A stretch of DNA of 64,000 nucleotides from contig JAUILN010000025.1 of assembly GCA_030432695.1 (NCBI GenBank), positions 1 to 64,000 on the forward strand. The letters are read 5' to 3'. The notes under the pieces are model-generated. The model was not told where the DNA came from. It ran no database searches and saw only the letters and a list, made by a program, of their open reading frames with translations. The position numbers and the translations under genes are program-made. This DNA is from a bacterium. Its GTDB lineage: Bacteria > Planctomycetota > UBA1135 > UBA2386. Shown piece after piece: positions 26,139 through 34,616 of this stretch (position 1 is the first letter of the stretch; every line of letters begins with the position of its first letter).

Positions 26139-26271
26139 GGCCGCCTAGCGTATCGGCGACACCCGCCGCCAGTGAGCCCCTGGATTCATCCCCACAGACC
26201 CCGCCCGAGGCTCGTAGACTCGCGCCGCCCGGGCCACTTCGACCCGCGCCCGGCTCTCTCCCGGAGGAATC

Positions 26272-27261
26272 ATGAAAACCCCCCTGGCCACCTTCGCCCT
26301 CGCCACCTCGCTCCTCGGCCTGTCGCTGTCCGCGCAGTCGTCGCCCTGCGTCGCCTTCAACGACGCCAACAACACCGTGAGCAATGGCACGACCGGCACC
26401 CCGTTCGTCGGTCTGAACCCGAATTCGCGCGCCTACCAGTTCACCGTCCCCGCACAGCAGCTCGCGCAGAGCGCGGCGATCTTCACCGGCTCGCCGTTCC
26501 GCGACGACTACATGCGGCTCGAGATCTGGGACGAGGATCCGAACACCCTGCTGCCCGGCAACCGACTCGCGACCGGCACCCTGTTCTCGCCGATGTCGAT
26601 GACCGCGAACTGGCTCGGCACCAACTTCGACTTCGCCACGATCCTCAACCCGGGCACCAACTACTGGTTCGTCTGGATCGACGCCGGCGGATCGATCGTC
26701 GCCGAAGAACCGGGTGGCACGATGCTGCCGCGCACGACCCGTGCGACCACCAACCCCTGGGGCGCGGTCGGTATGGGTGCCGCCAAGTTCCGGATCTACT
26801 GCGGCCCGTTCGACCAGAACGTCAGCGCGGTCTACGGCCCGGCCTGCGCCTCGTCGACCGGCGAGACCCCGACGACCTTCAGCAACTCGCTGCCGACGAT
26901 CACCAACACCGACTACGGCGTCGAGGCGACCAATCTGCCGGCCGGCTCGACCGCCTGGCTGCTGCTCGGCGGTGACCGCAACGCGCCGCAGACCCCGCTC
27001 GGCCCGCTGTTCCCGGCCGGCTGCCACCAGAACACCGACATCCTGGTCGCGGTGCCCGACACGGTCGGCGTCGCCGAGATCGGTGACCAGCCCAGCAGCC
27101 CGCGCCCCGTGCCGTTCGGCTACGTGCGCTACTCGCTGCCCCTGAACCTGGCCGGCGGCACCGGGATCTTCCTCGCCGCGCAGGTCGTCGCGATCGACGG
27201 CGGCTCGACTGCGAGCGTACCGCTGGTCACCACCAATGCGATCCGCTTCGTCACGCAGTGA
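26272..27261 (+). CDS. Secreted hypothetical protein with the recurrent C-terminal beta module
   Basis: A 329-residue exported protein: signal peptide ATSLLGLSLSAQS, a first beta domain (AYQFTVPAQQLAQSAAIF, LEIWDEDPNTLLPGNRL, NPGTNYWFVWIDAGG) that resembles choice-of-anchor or lectin-like sandwiches, and a C-terminal module (ATNLPAGSTAWLLLGGD, GCHQNTDILV, SLPLNLAGGTGIFLAAQ, VTTNAIRFVTQ) shared with other secreted proteins here. GGAGG at 26263-26267 supports ATG 26272. The stop at 27259-27261 lies 38 bp before the selenoprotein gene start at 27300, so the two may be co-transcribed. Function unknown. Confidence 0.78.
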   Translation: MKTPLATFALATSLLGLSLSAQSSPCVAFNDANNTVSNGTTGTPFVGLNPNSRAYQFTVPAQQLAQSAAIFTGSPFRDDYMRLEIWDEDPNTLLPGNRLATGTLFSPMSMTANWLGTNFDFATILNPGTNYWFVWIDAGGSIVAEEPGGTMLPRTTRATTNPWGAVGMGAAKFRIYCGPFDQNVSAVYGPACASSTGETPTTFSNSLPTITNTDYGVEATNLPAGSTAWLLLGGDRNAPQTPLGPLFPAGCHQNTDILVAVPDTVGVAEIGDQPSSPRPVPFGYVRYSLPLNLAGGTGIFLAAQVVAIDGGSTASVPLVTTNAIRFVTQ

Positions 27262-27299
27262 TGAAGCGCTCGCCTGCCCCCCGACACGGAGACCGTTCC

Positions 27300-28409
27300 A
27301 TGAAGACCTGTCTCGTGCCGCTCGTCGCGGCACTGACCGCCGCGCTCCCGACTTTGTCGGGCTCCGCGCCGGCGCAGGACACGAGGCCTGCGCTACCTCT
27401 GATCCGGCCCGCGGCGCCCACGCCCGAGACCCCGCCGAGCGATCCCTACGAAGCGCTCGTCGAGGAGTACAACCAGGCGCGCAACGCCTGGTATCAGGAC
27501 TACGCCAAGGCCCGCGAGGAGGGTGGCGAGACCCTCGAGGCGTTCCTGCGCGACAGGCCACAAGCCGAGGTCACCTTCGTGCCCCGTTTCGAGGCCAAGG
27601 CGACCGAACTCGCCGGCCAGCCGGCGGCGGTGCGCTTCCTGGTGTGGCTCGCCCAGAACGACCACGAGGACCGCAAGGCGCACTTCGAAGCCCTGTTGGC
27701 GAACCACCTCGACGATCCGTCGCTGGCCGGCACCACCGGTCTGCTGATCTTCGAGAACGACGACGCCTGGGCCCTCGGCCTGCTGCAACGACTGCTCGAC
27801 GGCTCTCCGCACGAGGAGGTTCGCCTGCAGGCACTGCTGTCCCGCGCCGAGATCCACAAGCGCAGCGGCGACCCCGAGCGGCTCGAACTCGCCAAGGCCG
27901 ACTACCGGACCCTGGCCGAGTGCTCGATGCCGGGCCTCGTGGAACGCGCCAAGGGCAACCTGTTCGAGATCGAGCACCTGCAGATCGGCATGGTCGCTCC
28001 GGACATCGAGGGCGAAGACCTGCACGGCGAGACGTTCCGGCTCAGCGACTACCGCGGCAACGTGGTGGTCCTGGACTTCTGGGGTGACTGGTGAGGCCCT
28101 TGCCGGGCCATGTACCCGCACGAGCGGTCGCTCGTGCAACGACTTGCTGACGAACCGTTCGCGCTGATCGGCGTGAACAGCGACCCCAAGGAACGCGCGC
28201 TCAAGGCGTGCGAAGAGAACGACATCACCTGGCGCAGCTTCTGGGCCGGGCCGGAAGGCACCCGTGGCCCGATCCCGCGGCAGTGGAACGTCCGCGGCTG
28301 GCCGACCATCTACGTGCTCGACGCCCAGGGCGTGATCCGCTTCAAGGGCGTGCGCGGCGAAGCGATGGACCACGCGGTCGACACGCTGCTCGCCGAGCTG
28401 CGGAAGTGA
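27300..28409 (+). CDS. Selenoprotein: secreted TlpA/thioredoxin-like protein with a Sec-Gly-Pro-Cys active site
   Basis: About 369 residues if TGA 28092-28094 is read as selenocysteine. The start ATG 27300 has GGAG 8 nt upstream and gives a signal peptide (LVAALTAALPTLSGSAPAQ). Residues ~45-235 are helical. From ~240 the thioredoxin/TlpA fold begins: GMVAPDIEGEDL, FRLSDYRGNVVVLDFWGDW, then U265-G-P-C268, MYPHE, ALIGVNSDP, and the cis-proline segment NVRGWPTIYVLD. All of the fold after the active site is in the same frame and ends at a normal TGA (28407-28409). The TGA replaces precisely the first cysteine of WCGPC. TGA serves as the usual stop in this window, so a recoded genetic code is unlikely. 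A stem-loop follows (separate entry). Expected role: thiol-disulfide exchange or peroxide reduction outside the cytoplasm. Confidence 0.9.
28092..28137 (+). promoter_or_regulatory. Sec UGA codon and candidate bacterial SECIS element of the thioredoxin-like gene
   Basis: TGA at 28092-28094 is followed by a perfect 8-bp stem, GCACGAGC (28118-28125) with GCTCGTGC (28130-28137), closed by the tetraloop GGTC. The loop begins 31 nt after the TGA and has G in its first positions. As I recall the bacterial consensus, the apical loop lies 16-37 nt after UGA with a G among its first two bases, so this fits. A second small stem, GGCCC/GGGCC at 28095-28109, lies directly after the codon. Confidence 0.7.
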
Positions 28410-28478
28410 GACTGAGGAAGTGATGGAGCGACGCGGATCCGGGTGATCGCGCCAGCGGACCTCTGGTTCAATGACGCG

Positions 28479-29042
28479 ATGGCCTGGATCCACACCGTCC
28501 CCGTCGACGGCGCCGAGGGGCGCATCGCCAAGAGCTACCGCGCGGCGATCGACCGTGCGGGCCGCGTCGCCGGCATCATCCAGCTGATGTCTTGCGAGCC
28601 CGCGACGCTCGAGGCCTCGATGGGCCTCTACATGGCGACCACGACGTCGCCCCGCTCGCCGCTCAGCCGCTGGTTCCGCGAGCTGATCGCCGCGCGCGTG
28701 TCCGAGGCCAACGACTGCCACTATTGAATGCACTCGCATCTCGGAGACCTCCGTGCCGAGGCTCCCGAAGGACTGGCGAATGCGCTGTGTGGCCCCGATT
28801 GGCGCGACGCGCTCGACGACACCCAGCGCGCGTTGGCGGACTACGCGCTCAAGCTCACGGCCACGCCCGGCGCGTGCTCGCGCGCGGACGTCCAAGCTCT
28901 CCGCGCCACCGGCGCAAGCGATCTCGAGATCCACGCCACGGTGCAGGTCGCGTCGTACTTCAACTACATCAACCGTGTGGCCGACGCGCTCGGCGTGGAC
29001 CTCGATCCGGAGATGCCGCCCGACCCTCGACGCGGCTCCTGA
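28479..29042 (+). CDS. Selenoprotein: AhpD-family peroxidase-related protein with a Cys-His-Tyr-Sec motif
   Basis: About 187 residues if TGA 28725-28727 is read as selenocysteine. The N-terminal part (VPVDGAEGRIAKSYRAAI, LSRWFRELIAARVSEAND) and the C-terminal part (DYALKLTATPGACSRADVQA, VQVASYFNYINRVADALGVD) match the uncharacterised peroxidase-related branch of the carboxymuconolactone decarboxylase/AhpD superfamily. Its redox motif is normally NxCxYC followed by HSH or HGH; here it is C80-H-Y-U83-M-HSH, the TGA standing exactly at the second cysteine. The frame continues with no shift to TGA 29040-29042. ATG 28479 is the family-like start; GTG 28443 would add 12 residues. AhpD-type proteins reduce peroxides with a CxxC pair, and a selenol would raise reactivity. 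It starts 69 bp after the thioredoxin-like selenoprotein, a plausible electron donor. Confidence 0.9.
28725..28760 (+). promoter_or_regulatory. Sec UGA codon and candidate bacterial SECIS element of the AhpD-like gene
   Basis: TGA at 28725-28727 is followed by the stem CTCGG (28740-28744) and CCGAG (28756-28760), with an 11-nt loop AGACCTCCGTG and one extra G-T pair at the base. The loop starts 17 nt after the TGA and its second base is G, within the usual bacterial SECIS limits as I recall them. The stem is short, so this element is less certain than the one in the neighbouring gene. Confidence 0.5.
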
Positions 29043-29053
29043 CGTCGGCGATC

Positions 29054-30334
29054 TCACCAGTGGAACGTGAACCACGCTCCATTGCCCCGCCCCGAGCCGA
29101 GCATCAACGACACCCGACTGCGCTCAGTTCGCGCGGTCGGATCCACCGTCGACAACGCCACGTCAGCGAGGCCGTCGCCGTCGACGTCGAGCGCCGCGGC
29201 GTCGTAGACGTGGAAGTCGTAACCCCAGAGGTTCCCGGCTCCCGCCGGGATGCTCCAGAACTGGGCACGGCGCTGCCACGGATGGGGATCGAGCACCGCG
29301 AGCAGATCGGTACCCGAATTCGGCGCGCCGCGCTCCAGCACCAACAGTTCCTCGGCGCCGTCGCCATCGAAGTCGGCCCGCGCCTGGGGCGGCACGTGCG
29401 CCTGCGGCCCGAGGCGCAGGAGCGCCCCACCACCGTCGACGAACGGCGGATCGACCTGAGGATGGAACACCAGCAGACCGTGGTCGGCGAGCCGGAGCGT
29501 CGGCACACCGAGCACCGGCGTCGGCGCGAAGGCGCCGAGCTGCACCGGATCCCGACGCCCGACCGGCGAATCGTCCGCCACCCGCGGCGCGCCGTCGAAG
29601 ACTCGCTGGCCCAGCACCCGCATCGCGAACGGATCGAGTGCCACCACCGCGAACGAGCCCGCCAGACCACGAAGCACGATCGTCAACGTGCCCGGATCGG
29701 CGAGCATCGCCGGCGAAGACTGGACGCCCGCCACCCGCCATCCGCCCCAGGGCACCGGCTGCGGCAGCGGCAGATCGATCGGTTCACCGGCTCCCGCGCC
29801 GGAGACCCGCGCCGCCCGCAGGAAGCCCTCGCTGCCCGGCTCGACCTCCGCCCAGACGAACAGCACCTCGCCCGGCGCGATCTCCGCGACCCGCGGCGAT
29901 GCCCCGTTGTGCAACGGAGCGCGCCGCGCATAGACCGCGGTCTCGACCTTGCTCAGCTCGCCCTCGGGCCCCAGCTCGAGCACCGACAGCCGGCAGCGTG
30001 GATCGCTCTGCGGCCCGAGCCAGGTCACGAACAGATGTGGGCTCCGGGTCGGGGCCATCGACAGCACCGGCCGACCGACCGGACGCTGCACCGGCAGCTC
30101 GCTGCGCAACCCCTGTGAGAGCCACGGAAACTCCCTGGCACCGGCCCAGGCGTGGCACGCCTCGGCGGCGAGGACCAGGACGTCGCCGAAGCCGTCGTGG
30201 TTGAAGTCGCAGGGAATCACCACCCCCGGCGGATGGTCGGCGAGGTCCTGAGCGGTCGACGGGCCGGCCAAGCCGGCGAACAACGGAACGAGCGCGGACA
30301 ACGGGCCCGCGGTCAGGAATGCGTGTGCTTGCAA
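29054..30334 (-). CDS. Secreted VCBS/FG-GAP-like repeat protein
   Basis: About 426 residues. The TTG start at 30334 is chosen because GGAGG lies 7 nt upstream and the product then begins with a good signal peptide (AFLTAGPLSALVPLFAGLAG). An N-terminal FNHDGFGDVLVL, a later ARADFDGDGAEELLVLE and AALDVDGDGLADVALS are calcium-binding FG-GAP/VCBS blades of a beta-propeller-like protein, with less regular blades between. No catalytic residues. It converges on the AhpD-like selenoprotein gene with only 11 bp between stops and diverges from the hydrolase gene at 30414. Probably exported and bound to the cell surface. Confidence 0.78.
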   Translation of the reverse strand: MQAHAFLTAGPLSALVPLFAGLAGPSTAQDLADHPPGVVIPCDFNHDGFGDVLVLAAEACHAWAGAREFPWLSQGLRSELPVQRPVGRPVLSMAPTRSPHLFVTWLGPQSDPRCRLSVLELGPEGELSKVETAVYARRAPLHNGASPRVAEIAPGEVLFVWAEVEPGSEGFLRAARVSGAGAGEPIDLPLPQPVPWGGWRVAGVQSSPAMLADPGTLTIVLRGLAGSFAVVALDPFAMRVLGQRVFDGAPRVADDSPVGRRDPVQLGAFAPTPVLGVPTLRLADHGLLVFHPQVDPPFVDGGGALLRLGPQAHVPPQARADFDGDGAEELLVLERGAPNSGTDLLAVLDPHPWQRRAQFWSIPAGAGNLWGYDFHVYDAAALDVDGDGLADVALSTVDPTARTERSRVSLMLGSGRGNGAWFTFHW

Positions 30335-30413
30335 GGAATCACCTCCACCCACATGGCAATCCCGGCACTGCATTCCGGGCCGGAAACTCCTCCGCACCAC
30401 GGGAAAGCCGCGG

Positions 30414-31757
30414 GTGCGTAGCCTCTGCGCCGCGTTGTCCACCCTGCTGCTGATCGCCTGCATGCTGACGGTCGCCCCCCAGGACCCCGCCTCCCGAGTG
30501 GACGCGAGCCTGCAAGGGGACCTGCTCCGCGCCATCGCGGACCCGGCTCCGGCGATTCGACTGCGGGCGATCGACGAACTCGACGACCGCCCCGACGTCG
30601 CGACCTGGCGCCGGGTGATCCTCGGCCTGCCGCCCCTCCCACTCGAGACCGAACTGTCCGCCGGCCGCGAGACCACCCTGGAGGTCCCGCTGTGGAACGG
30701 GGAGGGGGTCGAATCGACCGAGCTGGCGGTCCGCATCCCGCCCGACCACGCCGCCGATCGACCCGCGCCCCTCCTGCTCCTGGCCCACGGCTCGGGCGGC
30801 ACCGGCCGCGGCCAGACCGGACTCTTCGCCGCCGCCACCGACGCCCTCGGCATGGTCGTGGTCGCGCCCTACGAGTCGGGCCCCAACGACGGCTACCACT
30901 ACTCCGACCGCGAGCGCCGGATCACCCTCAGCGCGATCCGCTGGTGCAAGCGCCACCTGCGCATCGACGACGACCGGGTCTTCCTCGGCGGCATCAGCCG
31001 CGGCGGCCATCTCACCTGGGACCTCGGCACTCGCGAGCCGACCGAGTTTGCCGGCCTGATCCCGATGATCGGCGGTCCGCGGCTCAACCCCGGCGGCGGC
31101 CAGAACAACCTGCGCTACGTCGAGAACATCGCGAACCTGCCGCTCCGCGACCTGCAGGGCGCGCGCGACGACCCGCGGATGATCTTCAACCTCGGGCTGG
31201 CCTTCGAGCGCCTGATTGCCCTCGGCGCTCAGGACGCGCAGTACCTCGAGTTCCCCAAGCTCGGCCACAGCTTCGAAGCCGACGCGGTCGACTGGCAGAC
31301 CTTCTTCGGCGCGGTGCGCCGCGATCCGCTGCCCCGCCGGGTGGTCCGCCTCGCCGCGCGCGAGGGCGAAGGCCGGGCGTACTGGCTGGAGATCGCCGCC
31401 ACCGACAGCAGGAAGGTGAAGGACGACGTGCCGCTGCGGGTCGATGCCAAGCGCTGGAACGCGCTCGACGACGAGGGCCAGCGACGCCTCGCGCAGGACC
31501 TGGTCGACGCCGCCACTGCGCGCGCGGAGGCCGAGTGGAGCGCGCCCGGCGAGATCACCGTGAAGAGCCGCCTCGTGCAAGAGCTCGCGATCCACGTCGT
31601 TCCCGAGATGCTCGACGAGGACGGCAAGCTGAAGGTGCGATTCAACGGCAAGCAGCGCCGGTTCACGCCCAAGCCGAATGCGCGGACCCTGCTGCGCGAG
31701 TTCGCGGTCCGCGCGGACCGCAGCTTCCTGCCGGTCGATACCGTGGAGGTCCGATGA
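30414..31757 (+). CDS. Secreted alpha/beta hydrolase (dienelactone-hydrolase/esterase-like)
   Basis: A 447-residue protein with an N-terminal hydrophobic segment (LCAALSTLLLIACMLTVA, signal peptide or lipoprotein anchor). The hydrolase fold starts near RIPPDHAADRPAPLLLLAHG with the oxyanion segment HGSGGTGRG. The nucleophile is S195 in LGGISRGGHL. A histidine late in the domain (PKLGHSFEADAVDW) completes a plausible triad. About 150 residues follow that are charged and not obviously hydrolase. The start is GTG 30414 and no strong ribosome-binding site is visible. Its stop overlaps the next gene's start (ATGA). Substrate unknown. Confidence 0.82.
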   Translation: MRSLCAALSTLLLIACMLTVAPQDPASRVDASLQGDLLRAIADPAPAIRLRAIDELDDRPDVATWRRVILGLPPLPLETELSAGRETTLEVPLWNGEGVESTELAVRIPPDHAADRPAPLLLLAHGSGGTGRGQTGLFAAATDALGMVVVAPYESGPNDGYHYSDRERRITLSAIRWCKRHLRIDDDRVFLGGISRGGHLTWDLGTREPTEFAGLIPMIGGPRLNPGGGQNNLRYVENIANLPLRDLQGARDDPRMIFNLGLAFERLIALGAQDAQYLEFPKLGHSFEADAVDWQTFFGAVRRDPLPRRVVRLAAREGEGRAYWLEIAATDSRKVKDDVPLRVDAKRWNALDDEGQRRLAQDLVDAATARAEAEWSAPGEITVKSRLVQELAIHVVPEMLDEDGKLKVRFNGKQRRFTPKPNARTLLREFAVRADRSFLPVDTVEVR

Positions 31758-32341
31758 GCAACAACCCCGATTCCCGCGTGGACGCCTACCTGGCGCGAGC
31801 CGATACCTGGCAGGACGAGATCCAGAAGCTGCGCGCGATCCTGCTCGGCCTGGGCCTGGACGAGTCCCTCAAATGGGGCAAGCCCTGCTATCAGTCCGAC
31901 GGCCGGAACATCGCCATCATCCAGCCCTTCAAGGCGCATTGCGCACTGATGTTCTTCAAGGGCGCGTTGCTCGAGGACAGCCATGGAATGCTGCAGAGCC
32001 AGGGTCCGAACTCCCGCTCGGCGATGCGGCTGGAGTTCACCAGCGCGAAGGCGATCAAGAAGAACGTGGTCGCGCAGTTCGTGAAGCAGGCGGTCGCGGT
32101 CGAGCGCGAAGGCCGGCGGGTCGCCGCCGAGACCCGACCTGCGCCCGACCTCCCCGAGGAACTGACCCAGGCCTTCGCCGAAGACCCCGAGCTGCGCCAG
32201 GCATTCAAGGCACTCACACCCGGTCGCCAGCGCGGCTACGTTCTGCACTTCAGCGGTGCGAAGCAGGCGAAGACCCGCGCCGCACGGATCGCGAAGTGCC
32301 GCCCGCGGATCCTCGCCGGCATGGGGATGCACGACCGGTAG
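31754..32341 (+). CDS. YdeI/OmpD-associated family protein (DUF1801)
   Basis: A 195-residue soluble protein. Residues ~20-125 are a DUF1801 domain (ILLGLGLDESLKWGKPCYQS, IAIIQPFKAHCALMFFKGAL). The C-terminal ~60 residues (ELRQAFKALTPGRQRGYVLH, FSGAKQAKTRAARIAKCRPR) are the YdeI/OmpD-associated helical segment. Families of this kind are small stress-related proteins of unclear biochemistry. It is translationally coupled to the preceding hydrolase by ATGA at 31754-31757. No signal peptide. Confidence 0.88.
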   Translation: MSNNPDSRVDAYLARADTWQDEIQKLRAILLGLGLDESLKWGKPCYQSDGRNIAIIQPFKAHCALMFFKGALLEDSHGMLQSQGPNSRSAMRLEFTSAKAIKKNVVAQFVKQAVAVEREGRRVAAETRPAPDLPEELTQAFAEDPELRQAFKALTPGRQRGYVLHFSGAKQAKTRAARIAKCRPRILAGMGMHDR

Positions 32342-32453
32342 TCGCGTGCGCTCTGGTGTTCCGCGCCAGCCACGTCGCCAGTCGGACGACGCCTCCCGGG
32401 CCCTCATGCCCTCGGCCCTCGCCCGCACCGGGCGATCCGGCTCCAATCCCCCC

Positions 32454-34547
32454 ATGAGAGTCCTGATCCGCGCGGCCCTGACGGCAGCCGTCCTGCTCCT
32501 CGCCCTCCCAGCCGCAGCCCAGGAACCGGGCTCCGAGGCGCCCCAGACCGGCCAGACCGTCGACCTCCGCACGCTGACCGACCACGACTACCGGTTCCGT
32601 GTGACGGCGCCGGACCAGCAGTGGACCGTCCTCGACCAGGACCGTGCGCGGGAGATCAATCCCGCAGCCCTCGCCATCCTGCAGCGACCGGGCGGCGTCC
32701 TGATGGCGATCCTCGTCGAGCCTCTCGCCGGAGACACCACCGCCGCACAAATGCTGGAGGCGGTGCTTCACACGGTTCCCGGGCGCACCGTCGAACCCGG
32801 GCGGTCGGTCGAACGTGCCCTCGACGGAGAACCGGCACTCGGCCAGACCCGCGTTCTCCTGTTCGACGGCAATCTGCAGATCCGCATGACCCACACGGTC
32901 CTGCTCCGCGACGGCTACTGCTTCCAGTTCGTATGCTCGGGTCCCCCCGAATCCCACGACGCGGCGGAGGCGGAACGGATGCTCGGCGCCATCGACCTGA
33001 TGGATGGCCCCATCCGCCAGCGCGTCCCGGAGATCCGCACCCCGGACTCCGTGGGTGCGGACTTCGTGATCGAGGACGGCCGCTTCCGCGGACTCGCTCC
33101 CGGGGCAGGCGTCGCGGTCGACCCCGACCCGGCCCGCTTCCACGTGTGCGTCGGCGACGAACTGCTGCAGATCGACCCTTTCGCGTTCGTCGCATTGACC
33201 AGCAACGACAACCGGGCCTACGCGACGCTGACCTGCTTCGGCTGCGACGACGACGAGTACGCGGAAATGTCCGGGCTGGCTCGGGCGATCCCGTCGGGAC
33301 CGACGACCGAAGCGACTCACGAAGTCTTCGGGCACGATCGCGAGTTCGAGGTGTGGCACAGCGAGTTCGGTGGCCTTCCCATCCGGTTCCGGTCGGCGAC
33401 CTGGATCCAGGGCAACACCCTGTGGACCCTGACTCTGTGGCAGACGGCCGCGTCGACCGACGACGACGGCGACGCCATCCTGGACGCGATGGCCCGGTCG
33501 TTCCGCCTGCTGCCGGACGACGAACGAAAGCGCCTCCGTGCCGAGGTGCTCGCCAGCTCCGACCTTGCCACCAAGATGCAGCCCCCCCTGCTGGTCCGCT
33601 CGGGCACTTTCCTCGACTTCCACCAGGGCGTCTCGTGGAAGAAGCCGGCCGGAAGCGCCTGGGAGTGCCTGCTCGGTGAATGGACCCGGGCGCTGGGCTA
33701 CGACGATCACGGCTTCGTCGCCCGTTGCCGGGAGCGCGGATTGGACTTCACCTACACCTACGGAGTCCCTGGTTCCCGCGATGCGGCGACCTACCACCGA
33801 GACGTGGTCGAGTCCCGATGCGCAACACTCGACGTCGTGTCCCGCGGGGAACCGGAGGAACTCGCTTTGGCCACCCCCGCCGCCGAAGGCGTGAAGTTGC
33901 TCCGGACACGGATCCTGCACCGGGTCGGGGGCGTCGAGTTCGTCCTCTGGACCGCCACGGTGCGTAGCTTCGACGGCAGCACCGGGATCGAGGCCGAGGT
34001 GAGTTCTTCCCGGCTCGCCGAATCACACAGCCCGGACGAGATCCGCGCGTGCTTCACCGCACTGAGCTTCCACAGCGACCTGGAACCGACCGCGGATACC
34101 ACCGACGGCTACATCGACCGGTCGTTCGGATTCCGTGTCCGGGTGCCTGAGGAGTTCGGACGTCACGCGGCCGCGCTGCCACAGCTCGGCAATCTCGGCA
34201 CACAGTTCCAGGTACTCCGCGACGGTTCACCCACGCTGCAGGTCACGGCGGTCTGCGCTCCGCTCGGATCGGCCAAGACCGAGTCGATGAAGCGCGATTG
34301 GCTCACGACGGTGCGACGACTCCCGGGCCAACTCACGCCCGACGCCTGGCAGGAGTCGACGCTGGCCGGCCGCCCGAGCGCCGTCTCGGTCTTCCGTCGC
34401 GGCACGCAGCAAGTCGGCGTCGCGCACATCGTCGGTCGTGGACCGCTCGCCTACCTGGTGTTGGCGTTCGGCGACGCGGCGACCTGTCGCCAGGCGTTGG
34501 CCTGGTTGGACTTCATCGACGATCCCCTTCACGGGATCGGCGGCTGA
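32454..34547 (+). CDS. Secreted hypothetical protein with repeated DcrB/PsbP-like segments
   Basis: About 697 residues with a signal peptide (RAALTAAVLLLALPAAAQ). At least two and perhaps four segments share one pattern: an opening such as DYRFRVTAPDQQWTVL or SFGFRVRVPEEFGRHA, a middle strand pair with VLMAILVEP or TLQVTAVCAP, and a closing helix with F or L repeats (MLGAIDLMDG, ALAWLDFIDD). This looks like the DcrB/PsbP fold, which includes small periplasmic lipid- or ligand-associated proteins. No catalytic motif. The frame is open further upstream, but ATG 32454 gives the signal peptide. Family assignment is tentative. Confidence 0.7.
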   Translation: MRVLIRAALTAAVLLLALPAAAQEPGSEAPQTGQTVDLRTLTDHDYRFRVTAPDQQWTVLDQDRAREINPAALAILQRPGGVLMAILVEPLAGDTTAAQMLEAVLHTVPGRTVEPGRSVERALDGEPALGQTRVLLFDGNLQIRMTHTVLLRDGYCFQFVCSGPPESHDAAEAERMLGAIDLMDGPIRQRVPEIRTPDSVGADFVIEDGRFRGLAPGAGVAVDPDPARFHVCVGDELLQIDPFAFVALTSNDNRAYATLTCFGCDDDEYAEMSGLARAIPSGPTTEATHEVFGHDREFEVWHSEFGGLPIRFRSATWIQGNTLWTLTLWQTAASTDDDGDAILDAMARSFRLLPDDERKRLRAEVLASSDLATKMQPPLLVRSGTFLDFHQGVSWKKPAGSAWECLLGEWTRALGYDDHGFVARCRERGLDFTYTYGVPGSRDAATYHRDVVESRCATLDVVSRGEPEELALATPAAEGVKLLRTRILHRVGGVEFVLWTATVRSFDGSTGIEAEVSSSRLAESHSPDEIRACFTALSFHSDLEPTADTTDGYIDRSFGFRVRVPEEFGRHAAALPQLGNLGTQFQVLRDGSPTLQVTAVCAPLGSAKTESMKRDWLTTVRRLPGQLTPDAWQESTLAGRPSAVSVFRRGTQQVGVAHIVGRGPLAYLVLAFGDAATCRQALAWLDFIDDPLHGIGG

Positions 34548-34616
34548 ACGCTCCAGACACCTCCGCGGCGGGTCGCCAGGCATCGCCGCTCCATGCCAGC
34601 CGGTCCGACGTCACAC

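Noticed and set aside
24453..26975. Plus-strand open frame across 24453-26975
   Set aside because: It runs antisense to a signal-peptide protein and then out of frame through the gene at 26272, whose start has a clear ribosome-binding site.
28110..28409. Independent short thioredoxin-like gene starting at ATG 28110
   Set aside because: It lacks the strands before the active site and has no ribosome-binding site of its own; the frame is continuous with 27300-28094 through one TGA at a catalytic position, so Sec read-through explains it better.
28728..29042. Independent gene starting at ATG 28728
   Set aside because: The ATG directly follows the TGA and the product would be only the second half of an AhpD-family protein; the two halves join without shift.
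27300..29042. Recoding of TGA as tryptophan or another amino acid throughout the genome
   Set aside because: TGA is the ordinary stop of many genes here, including both selenoprotein genes, and the two internal TGAs fall on cysteine, not tryptophan, positions.
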